Positions 31,993 to 43,617 are shown, numbered from the stretch's first letter. The stretch is 64,000 nt of DNA from Russula earlei (GCA_025769875.1 JAGFNK010000020.1:186001-250000), one strand, 5' to 3'. Program-made: numbers and translations. Notes: generated from the letters alone by a model not told the origin.

Positions 31993-32735
31993 ATCGGGAC
32001 GCGGGGTCGCTCCAAGTCTTGGTTTCGGTCTCAAGTCTTATTTTTTGAGCCATGTACCTGTGCGATTCTTCTCCGCGCTTCTTCACGCAGCGTAAAGACG
32101 ACGACAGACGGAGGGAATTTGTTACTCGCATTTGGGGATAGTGTGGGGCCTCGAATCTCATACAGTCAGGTTTGATTTAGAGCACAAGCACCGGAAGGAC
32201 CAAGCTGTGTGATGTGATTTCATGATGGATCTGGGCTCGCCCGATAAGATACGTCCGCCCTGGCGATCGCATCACGCCCGTGTCCTCTCAGCACAGACGC
32301 AGCGCATTCTACGCGGAAAGAACCCTCTTTTCTGGTCGTCACCTGTTCAGCCCTACGCCCACTCCACCTGTGCTAGTGTGCAATTCGAAGGTAGTCAACG
32401 CCGCAAACTTGTGCAACCACCGACACTTGGTACAGCAACAAATGGCGATCACAAGTGGGCGTTGGTGTCTCTCAAGAGATTTCAGGGGTTTTTTTTTATT
32501 CTTCTACCTCATTAGTACATCAGAAGGTAACACGGCTCAACACGGAATCCACGACTCGCGCGATAAGGCACATCACACAAAACATCAAGCGACAGCCAGG
32601 CCTGAGATTAGAATGACAGAAATATAAAGCAAAGAGCAGTGATAAGAAAAGCAAGAAGTGATTCAGTCGGGACATTGCATCGAGTCCAAAAGATAGAGCG
32701 AACGCCAACAAAGAATGCATCGTCGCGTTTGGCTC
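28481..32735. other. 4.3-kb stretch without a recognisable gene
   Basis: Many frames up to 190 residues occur on both strands, but all are low-complexity (R, P, G, S rich) and none shows a motif or a clean splice chain. Notable sequence includes a 23-base T run (29323-29345) followed by G runs, a G run near 31206-31218, a (CGTAT)n run near 31722-31739, and a T-run/A-run pair at 31929-31980. The 3' part is the downstream region of gene P2. Confidence 0.4.
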
Positions 32736-34096
32736 TCATGGGCGAGGTTTGGCGAGTTGAAGCTGCGCCTGCCAGCTTCCCTTGGACACATGATCAAGTC
32801 GCACAAGCACGAGGTCGAAAACGTCAATCTTGCCGGGTCCAACAAGCCAGGCTGGGTCGCCGTCCTCTTCCATAGCACGACCTTTGTGTTCCTAAAGGGA
32901 ACTGTGAGACAAGCTATCGTGATGACCAGAGATGATGCTTACACCGATGAAGCGAGCGACGGACTTGGCCACGTTCTTCGCGAGTTTAGCACGCGTGATA
33001 GGCCCCGGAGGGTTGCGGAAATCCCTAGTAGGAATTTGGCGACTCCAAGGTTGAAAGCCTGGCCACTGATTTGCATGTCATCAGGCCCGATACATGAACA
33101 AACGTGACACAGCAAAGCTGTGTGGCGAGAGACTTACGTTAATGCGAACTGAGATAGACGGCCCACGCTCTCTGAACATAGGTTCTTCGCGCGCTACAAG
33201 ACGTGCGTAGCGACCATGCATCGCGTCCCTTAATGAGATACCGAGTTCGTCGGGGTTCTGCATGAAAAACGTGATGGAGTGCTCGAGTTTAACCTCATCA
33301 ACATAGCGCTTTCGGTCACTATTAGTGTGAGGTTTGTATCGCTTCTGTGGCACCATGGGCCCCCGCGGATGCTCGCTGAATGGAATGATGGGTCGTTCGG
33401 GCTCTGGAGATGATTGCTATTGTTGGGGAGCAATGAGATCAATGTGGGTAAAATGAATAATAGAGTACGAACAGCTAAGGGCCATGGGGAAGGTTGTTGA
33501 GGTGAGTAAGGAGAGTGAGGAGCTGGGGAGGAAAAGAAAACATCGGTTGGTACGGGACAGAGTGTGCGGACAGGGGTAGCAGGTGACCCGGCTAGGAGGT
33601 TTGGGGATGAGTTGTAACCGGGTTGGGATGGCGAGACGAGACCAGGAGGAGTGATGGGAGTAGTAGCGGCTGAGGATGATGGTCCGTGAAGTTGTATGTA
33701 CGGTGCGTTCATAGACGTATCAATGTTGATGGTAGGTGTACCGTTCTGCACGTGGAAGACAAAATCCTCATTATAGACTTGCACCTGCACCTCATGCTTA
33801 GGGGAGTGGTAAGGCGAGTAGGTTAGGTCGGGAGGGGAGATATCAAAGTTCATGATGTCGTCAAGCTCGAAGGGTGGAGATGACTATTGAGGTATTCAAC
33901 AGTGAGTAGATTCCCGTGAATACGATGAAAACAACGACCTGCTGGGTGTCTTTGCCGACTCCGGGCTGAAATGAGTCAGGCAAAGTGGAATGAGCGCCGG
34001 GCCCGGACAGGACCGGACATGACAACATACCTCGAACAACATGGAACGAAGGTCGTCTGCGTAGTTCCTGGTAAAGTTGGGGTCGTAGTCGTCCAT
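32736..34096 (-). CDS. uncharacterised protein, member P2 of the four-gene family
   Basis: Five exons (34096-34031, 33883-33473, 33416-33138, 33065-32943, 32891-32736), all phase 0, encode 344 residues. The N-terminal half is rich in P, S and T and looks disordered. The C-terminal half reads MVPQKRYKPHTNSDRKRYVD, HSITFFMQNPDELGISLRDA and GPSISVRIN. Exon 4 (exactly 41 codons, starting WPGFQPWSRQIPTRD) and exon 5 (DPAWLVGPGKI, VLVRLDHVSKGSWQAQLQL) follow. The last three blocks align with P1, P3 and P4, including both intron positions. A TATA-like tttaaata lies about 120 bp upstream. From memory, proteins of this form are common as hypothetical proteins in basidiomycetes; no function is known to me. 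Confidence 0.83.
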
Positions 34097-34932
34097 TCTC
34101 GAGCTTGTTGTGTTGAGAAGACGCTAGGTTGGTGTAGGTGAGAGCGTGATCGGGGAGAGTATGGAGGGGGGTGGAGGACAAGGAGAGAGAGGACTGGAAT
34201 GTGTCGGATGCGTGGTATTTAAAACGAGTCAGATAACACAAGAGAGGGAGCTGCTGATGGCAGTGCGACCTCAAGTTGAGGGGGGAAGAGGCCGGTTTTA
34301 AAGGCGGAGGACGGGGGTGTCATGCTGCATAGGACCAATGACACAGAGACAAATACAAGGCTTGAGGTAGGTTTGATCCCTGGATTTGGCTCAGATCTGG
34401 ATAGATCACCAGATTTGCTCGAACCCCTTCGCTCGGGGACTTTGGCTGTGGAGTGGCGTAAGGAAGCGGAACCGACATCCAGTCAATGGAGACTGACGTT
34501 GACCGTTCACCAGCCGAGGATGAGTAATATAATTGACGACTTCGAACCGGCGCTGCACATGGGGGTGTTCGCAGGGTAAATTGCGGGGCGCTCGACGGTC
34601 AAAAGCGAGGGGTGACAAGGGAACAACAGCAGGGGCTGGTGCGCTTGGCCCTTATCGGATTTGGAAATGGGGAAGGGTGATGGGATTGGGGGCTGGACAG
34701 GAAAAGAATTCATGAATGACCCATGCGGAAAGTGGACAGTGCCGAATTGCGCGGCATTGGGGGGAGGGGGGGGGGGCTGGCGTGTGGTGGGCGCGTGGGG
34801 GGCAAAAGAGGACGGGGCTGTGGTGGGCGCTGTAGTGGTGGCAGCATCCTAATTCTCACGCTGACATCCACGTGATCGCCCTATTTGACTGACCTGCTTG
34901 GCTGATGACCTGACCACCCTCGTCAAATCAAC
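34097..34932. promoter_or_regulatory. divergent upstream region of P2 and LEO1
   Basis: This 836-bp region lies between the start codons of P2 (-) and LEO1 (+). A TATA-like element on the minus strand lies near 34213-34227 for P2. A G run is present near 34763-34775. No gene is visible. Confidence 0.45.
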
Positions 34933-36729
34933 ATGGCCTCTTCTTCCCTTGCCGGGGCACTCGTACCCGAACATATCACCTACCACAAGGGTGACGCAGA
35001 TGTCGACATGCATCCGTCCTCGCTTGACGATGTCCCTCCGTCGGACCCGGCCGCGGCAGAACGCCATCCAAAGCAGGAGGAGGAGATGGGCGACCTCTTT
35101 GGAGAAGATGCAGACGTAGACTTTGTTCACCACGGCCAGTGAGTCCACCACGGTGGCTGAGTCCCAGTCTCCTTTTTTAACTGATCCCAAGTAGTGACCA
35201 GCACCATGCATCGGGAGCGCCGAGCACTGCAGAGTCAAGATACTCTTCCCCAGCCTCCGCACCACCTCCGGACGACGGTCTCACTTCCCCAGACCGGAAA
35301 CGAAGACAGGCTTTGGAATACGAAGAAGAAGAAGAACCTAATCCGCTCATCGAACACCGCTTGGAAGCCTCGGTCTCGATCCCTAATATTCCGCTACCAA
35401 AAAGTTCAGACGGACAGGTGTGTTCAGTCAACACAACCCCACGTTGCCTTCTCACACACTCCTCCCCCCTCCTTTACCATAGCATTGGGTAATTCGAATG
35501 CCGAATTTTGTTAAAGTGGACTCCAAACCTTTCCACCCGGACACTTACATTGGACCGGAACATGAGGAGGACTTCTCGGGCGGCGCCCACGATCGCGACA
35601 TGGGCATTAAACTCCGAGTAGAAAACACGGTTCGGTGGCGTTGGACCAAGGACAAGGTTGACCGAGATGTCAGTCCTTGTTTTATTTTCATTCTGACCCT
35701 AGTATGAGGATCTGACAGACCCCTTGGCTTGCGCAGCAAAGGCAGTCGAACGCGCATGTTATTCGGTGGTCAGATGGCTCCATGAGCCTCCGACTAGGCA
35801 AAGAGTATTTTGACATCAACCAAGTAATTGATAGCTCTGGTTCTGCGCATCGTCAGGCATTCGGCCTTTCTCAAAACTCTCAATCGCAATCCCAGGGAAC
35901 ACCCACGGCTACCCCCAGCAAGGCACACGGACTTACCTATCTCGTCGCTCAACACAAACGTGCAGAGATCTTGCAAGCTGAAGCCGCGATAACGGGCTTT
36001 TTGACCTTGCGCCCAACTGACATGCAGTCAGGAGACGCATCGCCTCGTCGTCCGCGCTGTCGGCCAAAAGCACAGCAAGGTCGCTCGATTACGGATGGCG
36101 CCAGACATGGACCCAGAACGCGAGAAGCAAGAGCTTATCCGCGCTTCGGTGAAGAAGACGCGCTACCCGCGTGCTGACGAAGGTGGCGGTGTAGGAGGAA
36201 CGCGCCGGCGTCGTGCCTCAGGCGGTGGGCGACGCCGGTCGGGGGGAGAGATGGACATATGGAGCGACGACGAGGACGCCGCTTACGACGCTTATGCAAA
36301 CGACGACGACGGCGACGGGCGCAGTCCCAAGAAGCGCCGCGCGCGCGAACCGGATGAGCGCCGCGGAGGCGAGTATCAGACCGATGACTTTGTCGTCGCC
36401 GACTCTGACGAGGACGAGGGTGGGGTACACGGCTCTGACCGTGACGGGGTTCACGCCGCACGCCGGAAGAAGGGGGCTGGTCACTGACGAAGAGGCAGAA
36501 GAGGAGGACGTGCTGGACAAGCTGGACGCCCAAATCAGCCAGCAGGAGGCTGACCGAAAAAGGCGACGGGACGAAGCGCCGGAAGCGCCGGAAGGCGGGG
36601 AAGAACAAGCCGGAGAAGGCGGCGATGGAGGTCGAAAGCGAAGAAGACGAAGAGGAACTCCGGGTGCGACGGGTAGGCGGCGCACGAAAACGGTCGACGG
36701 TCGCGGGGTTCGACGAGGAAGATGAATAG
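34933..36729 (+). CDS. LEO1: RNA polymerase II-associated factor LEO1, with three apparent frameshifts
   Basis: LEO1 is a subunit of the Paf1 complex, which travels with RNA polymerase II and supports histone modification. Exons 34933-35138, 35195-35417, 35483-35668 and 35737-36729 read in frame through an acidic N terminus (EEEMGDLFGEDADVD) and the core (MPNFVKVDSKPFHPDTY, VRWRWTKDK, NAHVIRWSDGSMSLRLGKEY, LTYLVAQHKRAEILQ). In the last exon the frame must shift three times to keep the family sequence. The shifts fall at 36031-36032 before ETHRLVVRAVGQKHSK, at 36446-36449 before the TDEEAEEEDVLDKLDAQI part, and at 36597-36600 before KNKPEKAAMEVESEEDEEE. Each looks like one extra G. Together they return to the starting frame and the stop at 36727-36729. 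Unrepaired, translation would stop at 36177. Confidence 0.88.
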
Positions 36730-36911
36730 GTTCAATTAATATCGGTGGCACATGGCGACAAGGTCCCCATGACGGTCATACGACTAAAAAAAGAGATACC
36801 GGCCAGTGGCCGTCGCTGTGTGCCCCATATGACCGAATGCTGAAGGCACGTTGGCACCCATTCCTTTCCCTCGTGTTATTCGGTATGGCACAGAGTGCCA
36901 CGCCATCACTA

Positions 36912-39126
36912 TTAATTGGCACCATGATCATGAACCATTACATTAGGCCCACGTGGTTCATCAGCCCGGAACGTATCGACGACCGCCTGGTTCTCGGGAT
37001 TGTCATGAAGTAAATTGCGCAGCGCGAAGAGAGCGTGTTCTCGCAAGTCTGGTTTATTTTCTGTCAAATCCACCGAAACCTCTCACCAGGGGGCGTGGGA
37101 GAGTGGCGGGCCCGGCATCTGCGGCAGACCGCAGCACACGAGCGCACCCACCCCAAAACGGAACAAACTCACATGGATTACGGTCGTCCACAACGCACAG
37201 ATTGAGCACGACGGGGATGCCTCCGCGCAACCGTATGCGGTCTTGTATTGCCTTGCAGTTATGGCTCAAAATCCCGAGAAGCCGTACGAGATCCCGCTTG
37301 AGGTAAGGGAAGCCCGCAGTATCGGCGGTCTGTCCAGGAACCGCTTCCTTGCCGTGCGTGGACCGCTTGCTCTTCGCAAAGTTCACACGGGGAAGGAACG
37401 CGTCGAGCAAACGAAGCAGTTCTGGAGCAAAGCTATTGAATTGGTTTGCAAGGCGTGAGGAACAACCAATCACATACCTATCAGTTCCTCGATGAATCCG
37501 GACCCTCCGGGATTCCGGGAGGCGGAGGTTGCCTCATGACAGACTCGAGTCATCCTGACTACCTCCGGCTCCATGCACGTCCCACGGCTACGTTCCTGCT
37601 CTGCGAGTAGAATTGAAGAGAGACTGGTCGATAGCAGCACCAATGCGACCCATACACCTGGAAGTCGTCCATCCAATGCGAAATCGGCCTCCTGCGCAGC
37701 ACTCCCAGCACTCCCTTTTACGCCTCTTGGTCCGTTGTGGTCGGGTGACGTATCGCCCAGGGCGCGCTGAATGAACTGTTGCGAGGATTCCGCCTGGACC
37801 AAAAACACGGACGCGAGGAAGCCCGCTAAGTTGCTCAAGTGATCGTACTGGTCTCGAAATTGGTTCGGGATGGAGTGACAAAACGAGTCGAGCAGCTTCA
37901 AGAGTGTTGTCTGGGACAAGGAAACGGGCTCATCATCCCTATAGAAGGCAAGTAAGTTACCGAAAGCCTGCAAAGCAGATTGCGAGCAGGCGTACACGGA
38001 TGTTCGACTGTAGAGTTCTGGAAAAAGTCCAAATTGAAAAAGCTTGGAGAAGAGCGCAAACCTAGAAAGGTTTTCATTCAAGGAATACATCCAAGGATGC
38101 AAAAACTTGCCCTAGCTCAAAGATCTTTCCCCCGTCCTCCAGTTCCGATGCGTCCGAGAAAGCTTCTAACCTGTCAAGGACAGAAATGCATACACGGATA
38201 CCGATACTTGTTGTCACTAGTGCGTGCCTATCGTAGTGAGGTCAAGGCCTCATTGTAAGCGGACGTAAATCGCCACACGCACCCTCTTCCGCTACTCTCG
38301 TGGATGCAATTGATAACAAGGACAAGTACCGAGAGTACCGAGCGCAAATCAGGCAGACCCAAAAGACGGCTGTACTAGGGGAAATATGTCAGCGACACGA
38401 GGTCAGGCACGAAATTTGCCATTACAGGAGGACGGATTTCTCCTCAGGAATCGTCATATGCACATCCCAGAACTGGTCGAGGAGTTCTTCGTTTCCGGTA
38501 ACGAGATTGGAAAGTGTTTGTGTCAGCAACCTCGTGGTGACAAAGGCTGTCGGGACAGAAGGGTCATAAATGGGAAGTACATTTGTTCCAAGAGTGGATA
38601 AATTTGCCTCTCTCGATGCCATGCCTTATCCACGCGGTATGGAGGTAAATCAGCTGGCGTATTTGGGGTTCCAAAGGGCTGGGAAGTAACGTCAGCGAAG
38701 AGGTTTCCAAGCTCAGGGCAACGGCCTTGAAGTGGCCTCGCTCACTACGCATTTTTTTGGTTGAACGGGACATCAGCAATAAGATTGCGAGTGAATTTTG
38801 CTAAGCTGATGAGTAGTTGCGAATGTTGGTCGTCTGTGTCGGTTCCCGCGGACTGCGCGCGGGCGATCGCGTTCCACAGTTCGTGGAGCGGTGGCCAAAT
38901 GGACGGGTGCTGAGAACCGAGTTGGACTCTATTGATACCGATTAGGTAGGTTGGAAGGAGGGCAGAAAAGTTGCTGGACTGACCGAAGGGCTTTGTCCGA
39001 GGCGAGTTGATGAGAAAGGACATTCAAAGCACCTTCTAACACGGGATTCTCTGAGGGATTTTGAGACTGGAGAGTGCTCAACAAGTGGAGCAACTGGGAG
39101 GGTTGGGAAAGGGAGGTCGGATGCAT
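36912..39126 (-). CDS. ATXN10: ataxin-10 homologue
   Basis: An armadillo-like repeat protein; the animal homologue supports neuronal survival and cytokinesis, and the yeast relative is Ctr86. Exon 1 starts at 39126 (MHPTSLSQPSQLLHLLSTLQ). Later exons read LISLAKFTRNLIADVPFNQ, LEPQIRQLIYLHTAW, LLTQTLSNLVTGNEELLDQF, RSVLSVLVLVINCIHESS and LFQFGLFPELYS. The ataxin-10 C-terminal domain is clear: LKRDLVRLLGILSHNCKAIQ, RIRLRGGIPVVLNLCVVDDR and LREHALFALRNLLHDNPENQ. The stop is at 36914-36912. About eight introns are needed. Two junctions (near 38640 and 37990) were hard to place; one appears to use a GC-AG intron with donor GCAAGT. It is 119 bp from the start of VMA12 on the other strand. Confidence 0.9.
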
Positions 39127-39245
39127 TTGCGAGCCCAGTTTCTACGGACAGGACAGCAGGTGAGGCGCGACGGTGCCCCCGAGTAAGACAATAATATGGG
39201 TCACGCGTTGCCGGCCCGGATCTCCCTTGCCCTTGCTTTGCTTGC
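39127..39245. promoter_or_regulatory. 119-bp bidirectional promoter, ATXN10/VMA12
   Basis: Only 119 bp separate the two start codons. The region includes a short (GCAT)n run, catgcatgcatgcaatgc, just before and overlapping the VMA12 start. Confidence 0.5.
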
Positions 39246-40114
39246 ATGCATGCATGCAATGCAATGAGCCTGCCTGTCCCCCTTCACTTACCCGTCTCAC
39301 TCGAGCCCCACCTCCAAGACGCATTGCGCCCCCTCGCGGATGCTCTCCCAGCTCCCCTCTCCGCAGAGCTCTCCCCGCTTCTCCTAGAACCAGCTAGCTC
39401 CTCGACCCCAACCATCTCATACGCCCTTCTTCGGTCCATATCCAGGTGGGCACGGACGGAGGAGGGCGCGTGGGCGCTCAGGTCGAAAGACCCCCCGCTC
39501 GATCCGCTGGCCTACAGCATCGTCGCCTTGCTCGCCGGCACCCGTACCTCTCCCGGCAAGAAATTTCCGCCGCCCTCGCGCCCGTCCGAGAACCCGGCGC
39601 GCGATATCAGCGACAAACGGGCGATCCTGGCGGTGCTCAATGCCCTTCTCAGCGTGATTTGTACAGGCGCGGCGGTATGGTGGGCCGCACAACGCACGGG
39701 TTGGCGCGACGAATGGGTGCGTACCATGTCATACATGTTCTTCGGTCAGGAATGTACCAAGACGCTTCGTTCTGAATTCTTTTTTTTTTTTTTTTCCAAA
39801 ACACCCAGAAGGTTCTCCTGTCGCTGCTCGCTGCAATAATCGTTGCGATTTCGGAGGTGGGGCTGTACATGATATGGGAATCCCGTCGCAGGAAAACATT
39901 GCCGACCACAATCCGGACCGATCGTGAGCTGTCCGATAGCGGCTACTCTGTGAGCAACGCCGAATCGCGCGATGTCCCCGAGCATACCTCCTCGAGGTTG
40001 GCTTCCTTGGGCGATGGCCATTCTCAGGCTAGCACCTCCGTCGACCCCCATGAGCCCAACGCTAGGATCGCTCTTCGGCAGCGCCTAGGCACCACTACCA
40101 GAACAGAGCAGTGA
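39246..40114 (+). CDS. VMA12: V-ATPase assembly factor VMA12/VPH2
   Basis: An endoplasmic-reticulum membrane protein that helps assemble the Vo sector of the vacuolar proton pump. Two exons (39246-39716, 39809-40114) give 258 residues. A second in-frame ATG at 39264 would give 252 and may be the real start because the first lies in a (GCAT)n run. The C-terminal half has two predicted membrane segments, around AILAVLNALLSVICTGAAVW and VLLSLLAAIIVAISEVGLYM, separated by RTGWRDEWK. This TM-GWRDEW-TM layout is typical of Vma12. The intron holds a 17-base T run. The tail after the second segment is polar and likely cytosolic. Confidence 0.9.
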
Positions 40115-40368
40115 CGTGCCACCAGAAGTTTTCAGCTTCCCTGATGAGCGCCGTGTCAGTGGCTCTTAATATTCTATCAGACGACACTTGGTCGGACTTG
40201 CCCTGACGGTTACGATAGCGACGACCAATACAGTCATGAGGGAGGGGTCACCCTGCCAGGCCACGTTGTCAGTCTGACAAGTTCCTGGAAAACATCCTCT
40301 TCCACTATCGATCGGATCACTCTATGTACCACATCGTATGCGAATCAGCTGCCCCACCACGTAAATCA

Positions 40369-41451
40369 TTACTCATAAATCTTGAGAACTTTCATGAATT
40401 GGAAAAGGTACCAGCCCGTCAGTCCCCAAACTTCCACCTTGCCCTTTCCATCGCCAGTTACCCGGCTAAATTGTGTTTGAGGATCCTTTATGAGATCCGA
40501 CACTTCGACTGCCCAGTACGGCCGCATACCACGGAAGTGGTGCACCTGTAGTCGCGTTGGGGCCGCCGCGATGGGGAAGGGTAGATGAAATGCGACAGCC
40601 ACCTCGAACTGAGACAGAGTCAAAGAATCCATTCGTAATGAAGGTAACGGAGTTCCCAGATCGTCGTCGTCATCGTATCGCCGCAATTTCGGCGTGGCAT
40701 GTATGAAACCCTGCATACCCCCATTGAAGAAATCATGGAATGGTTGGAGGGAGGTCAACGCAGTTGTAACATATATCCTGAAGGAGACAACGTACGACGT
40801 ACGGCCACACGCGTAACCCACCAAGGGAAAGTTCAGGCGGCCCCACCTGTCCTAGGATTTCCACTTGATCGGATAAAACGCCGACTTCCTCTCGTGTTTC
40901 ACGAACGGCCGCTTCAGCGAAGGTTCTGTCTGCCTGCACACAACGTGTTCAATTTAGCCTGGCGGCGGCGGGCGTCGGAGGTGGGCCCCACAACTCGTCG
41001 CGGGCCAGTTGATCGAACAGCCAGCTCGACATCCAATACTGTACTTACGGGATCGACTCGCCCTCCCGGAAAGCTACAGCGACGGCGTAAACGGGGCGAA
41101 CGGATCTCGCAAGACAGACGCTTGCCTGACTTCGCCCGAGTGCGTTTTCAGCTTTCCTCGCAGTTCGAGCAGTATACCGGGTTGATCCTTGACATTGCAG
41201 AGAGGTATGAGGACGGCAGCATGTTTCTCCTTCGGGTCTGCGACGATGGGAGGGTACTCCTGGGCGCTCTTGATCAGCGCCGCGCGTATCGCCGTGAGCG
41301 ACTTCCTGGTGAAGGGTGAAAATAATGTCGCAGTGAGGTTTGGGTGAGGGAGTATGCTGGACGCCGTGTTGGTGGAAGCAGTGGTGAATGTCCGAAGCAT
41401 CATCTTTGTCAGACGCTTGTGAGGGGGGGGGTCATGTATGGGGGGGGTCAT
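40369..41451 (-). CDS. NUDIX hydrolase, coenzyme A diphosphatase type (NUDT7/8, PCD1-like)
   Basis: Enzymes of this group cleave coenzyme A or related dinucleotides in peroxisomes or mitochondria. Exons 41451-41126, 41073-41049, 40933-40796 and 40710-40369 join to 276 residues. The NUDIX box is complete: FPGGRVDPADRTFAEAAVRE followed by TREEVGV. It is preceded by GILLELRGKLKTHSGEVS, the UPF0035-type signature of this subgroup. The second exon is a 25-nt microexon between a GC-AG intron (donor GCAAGC) and a GTAAGT intron. Downstream ATGs at 41403 and 41400 (MMLRTFTTAS) would give an N terminus resembling a mitochondrial presequence. The start is therefore uncertain. It converges with VMA12 and diverges from ETP1. 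Confidence 0.9.
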
Positions 41452-41498
41452 GTCATGTACCCTTTCATGCCAATACTATATGGCACTTCATTCTCTCG
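41452..41498. promoter_or_regulatory. very short bidirectional promoter, NUDIX/ETP1
   Basis: The outermost start codons are only 47 bp apart (about 95 bp if the inner NUDIX ATG is used). Transcription start sites may lie within the opposite gene's leader. Confidence 0.4.
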
Positions 41499-43617
41499 AT
41501 GATGAGAGCGTATCATGTCCGCATAGTCGTACAACGCATTTCACCCTCAAAGTCTGAGCAACCCTCTACGTTTACACCGCTATCGCTGTGGCAGCCCCTC
41601 CCGACACACCCATACAGATCTACAGCGCGCCGAAACGCAACTTTCAATCCTCGTGGAAAGGACTATCGCTTTGGGCCCATCGCGTTGGATTGGGTCGATC
41701 TCGACAACATGGACGCCTCGCTCTTCATCAGCAATAAAGGACGAGCGGACCCCAAGGGTGTGTTCACGCCCGAGTCGCATCTACTAAGCTAAGGCCGAGT
41801 GAGCAGGACCAGCCATCGCCACTTTCGTTCCTCAAAGTCACACCAAGTCCGGATCTACCAATCTTCCCAACGGCGTCGTCCACGTCTTCCGCGATGTCGA
41901 ACGGCAGAAGCTCGCCGAGACGAACGAAGGGACGTCCGAATCCACGACGCCCGATGCCAGCCGCGTCGTGCTAGAGAACGCGGAGACCGACGGCTACATG
42001 GTCGGCGTGCTGGCCGTCCCCTCCTGGATGACGCCGTCGGATTTTCTCGCGTTCGTCGCCCCCGCCGAAGGTGGCATGGCCCATCTGAGAATGATTCGGT
42101 ACGTCGCAGCATCCAACGCAACCGCCCCGTTCGTATTCGTCTCAACGAAGCTTGCGCTGTCGTCCAACAGGGATACGGCTCCCAATCGTTCCATAGCCCT
42201 CATCAAATTTCGCAACGCAGACAGCGCCTTCGAGTTCGCCGAAGCCTACAACGGCAAGGCGTTCAATTCGATGAACGTCAGTCCCACTCCCCTCTTTGCG
42301 TTCGCGTCACGTCGGCGTCGCCGCAGCTCCTCACCACATCGCTAGAAAGAGACTTGTCATGTCGTCCATATCACGTCTGTGAGCATCGATGCCGACGATT
42401 CGGTGTCGTTGGCGCTATCCCGGCTCGGGTCAACACGGGCCCCAGTTTTCGAGCTGCCGACGTGCCCCGTTTGCCTCGAGCGCATGGACTCCGCGGTTAC
42501 TGGACTAGTAACTGTCCCGTGCTCGCACACGTTCCACTGCGAGTGCCTCAGCAAGTGGGGTGACAGCCGGTGATTTGTCTTTCCCTTCCATTCGTCCGTG
42601 GACGACTCGGATTGATTCGTCGACACATTCTTCAGATGTCCGGTGTGCCGCTACTCACAAAATCTGCGTACGTCGTACCCGTCGTCCGCCAACACGGCGC
42701 GCTCCGCCCCGATCCCCTTCGCCGACCCGTCCGCGCCCGCGCTCTCGTCTTGCGCAGACTGTAATTCCACCACGAGCCTCTGGATATGCCTCATCTGCGG
42801 GAACATCGGCTGCGGGAGGTACGGACGCGCGCACGCCCACGCGCACTACGAACGCACGACGCATCTGTACGCCCTGGAGCTCGAGACCCAGCGCGTGTGG
42901 GACTACGCCGGCGACGGCTACGTGCATCGGCTCATCCAGAACAGAGCCGACGGCAAGCTGGTCGAGCTGCCCTCCGCCTCGATGATGCGCGCCGTCGACG
43001 ACGACAGCGGCGCGGGCGGGCCCAGCACGTCGGACTCCCTCACCGCGGAGAAGATCGAGGCGATCGGGATCGAGTATTCCTACCTCCTGACCTCCCAGCT
43101 CGACTCGCAGCGGGCCTTCTACGAGGAGCAGACGGCCGTGCTGCAGGTCGAACTCGCGGGGCTCAAGGACGCCGTGGGGCGCCTGCGACAGGAGGCCGAG
43201 TCGTCGCGCGCCGCCAGCGCGGCCGAGGAGGGCCGCCGCCGCCGCGAGGAGGAGGAGCGCCTCTCCGAGACGCTCCGAGACAAGAAGCGCGCCGAGAAGA
43301 GGTCGGAGCGCCTCGCCCAAGTCTCGCGCGCGCTCGAGAAGGAGCTGAGGGAGGAGCGCGCGGTGAGCGGCGGGCTGCTGAAGAACCTCGAGGCGGCGCA
43401 GAAGCGCGCCGAGGAGGGCGAGTCCGAGCGCGCCGCCCTCGTGGGCCGCGTGCGGGAGCTCGAGGACCAGGTGCGCGACGTCATGTTTTCCCTCGAGGCG
43501 CGGGACAAGATCGAGGCCGGCGAGGGGGAGATGGCGGAGGTGGCCGGGGGGGACATCGCGGTGCAGACGACGACGCAGACCCAAACCAAAAGGAAGAAGG
43601 GCAAGGCCAAGCGTTAG
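41499..43617 (+). CDS. ETP1: RING/UBP zinc-finger protein ETP1 (BRAP2 family)
   Basis: BRAP2/ETP1 proteins are predicted ubiquitin ligases; yeast Etp1 acts in ethanol tolerance and the human protein in Ras signalling. Exons 41499-41757, 41813-42098, 42171-42276, 42346-42569 and 42636-43617 give 618 residues. Domains in order: a BRAP2 RRM-like domain ([40 protein letters not shown]), a C3H2C3 RING ([28 protein letters not shown]), a UBP zinc finger ([38 protein letters not shown]), then a long coiled coil (about residues 350-580) and a basic tail KRKKGKAKR. The last exon is very GC-rich, which creates long antisense frames. A second ATG at 41502 is also possible. Confidence 0.95.
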
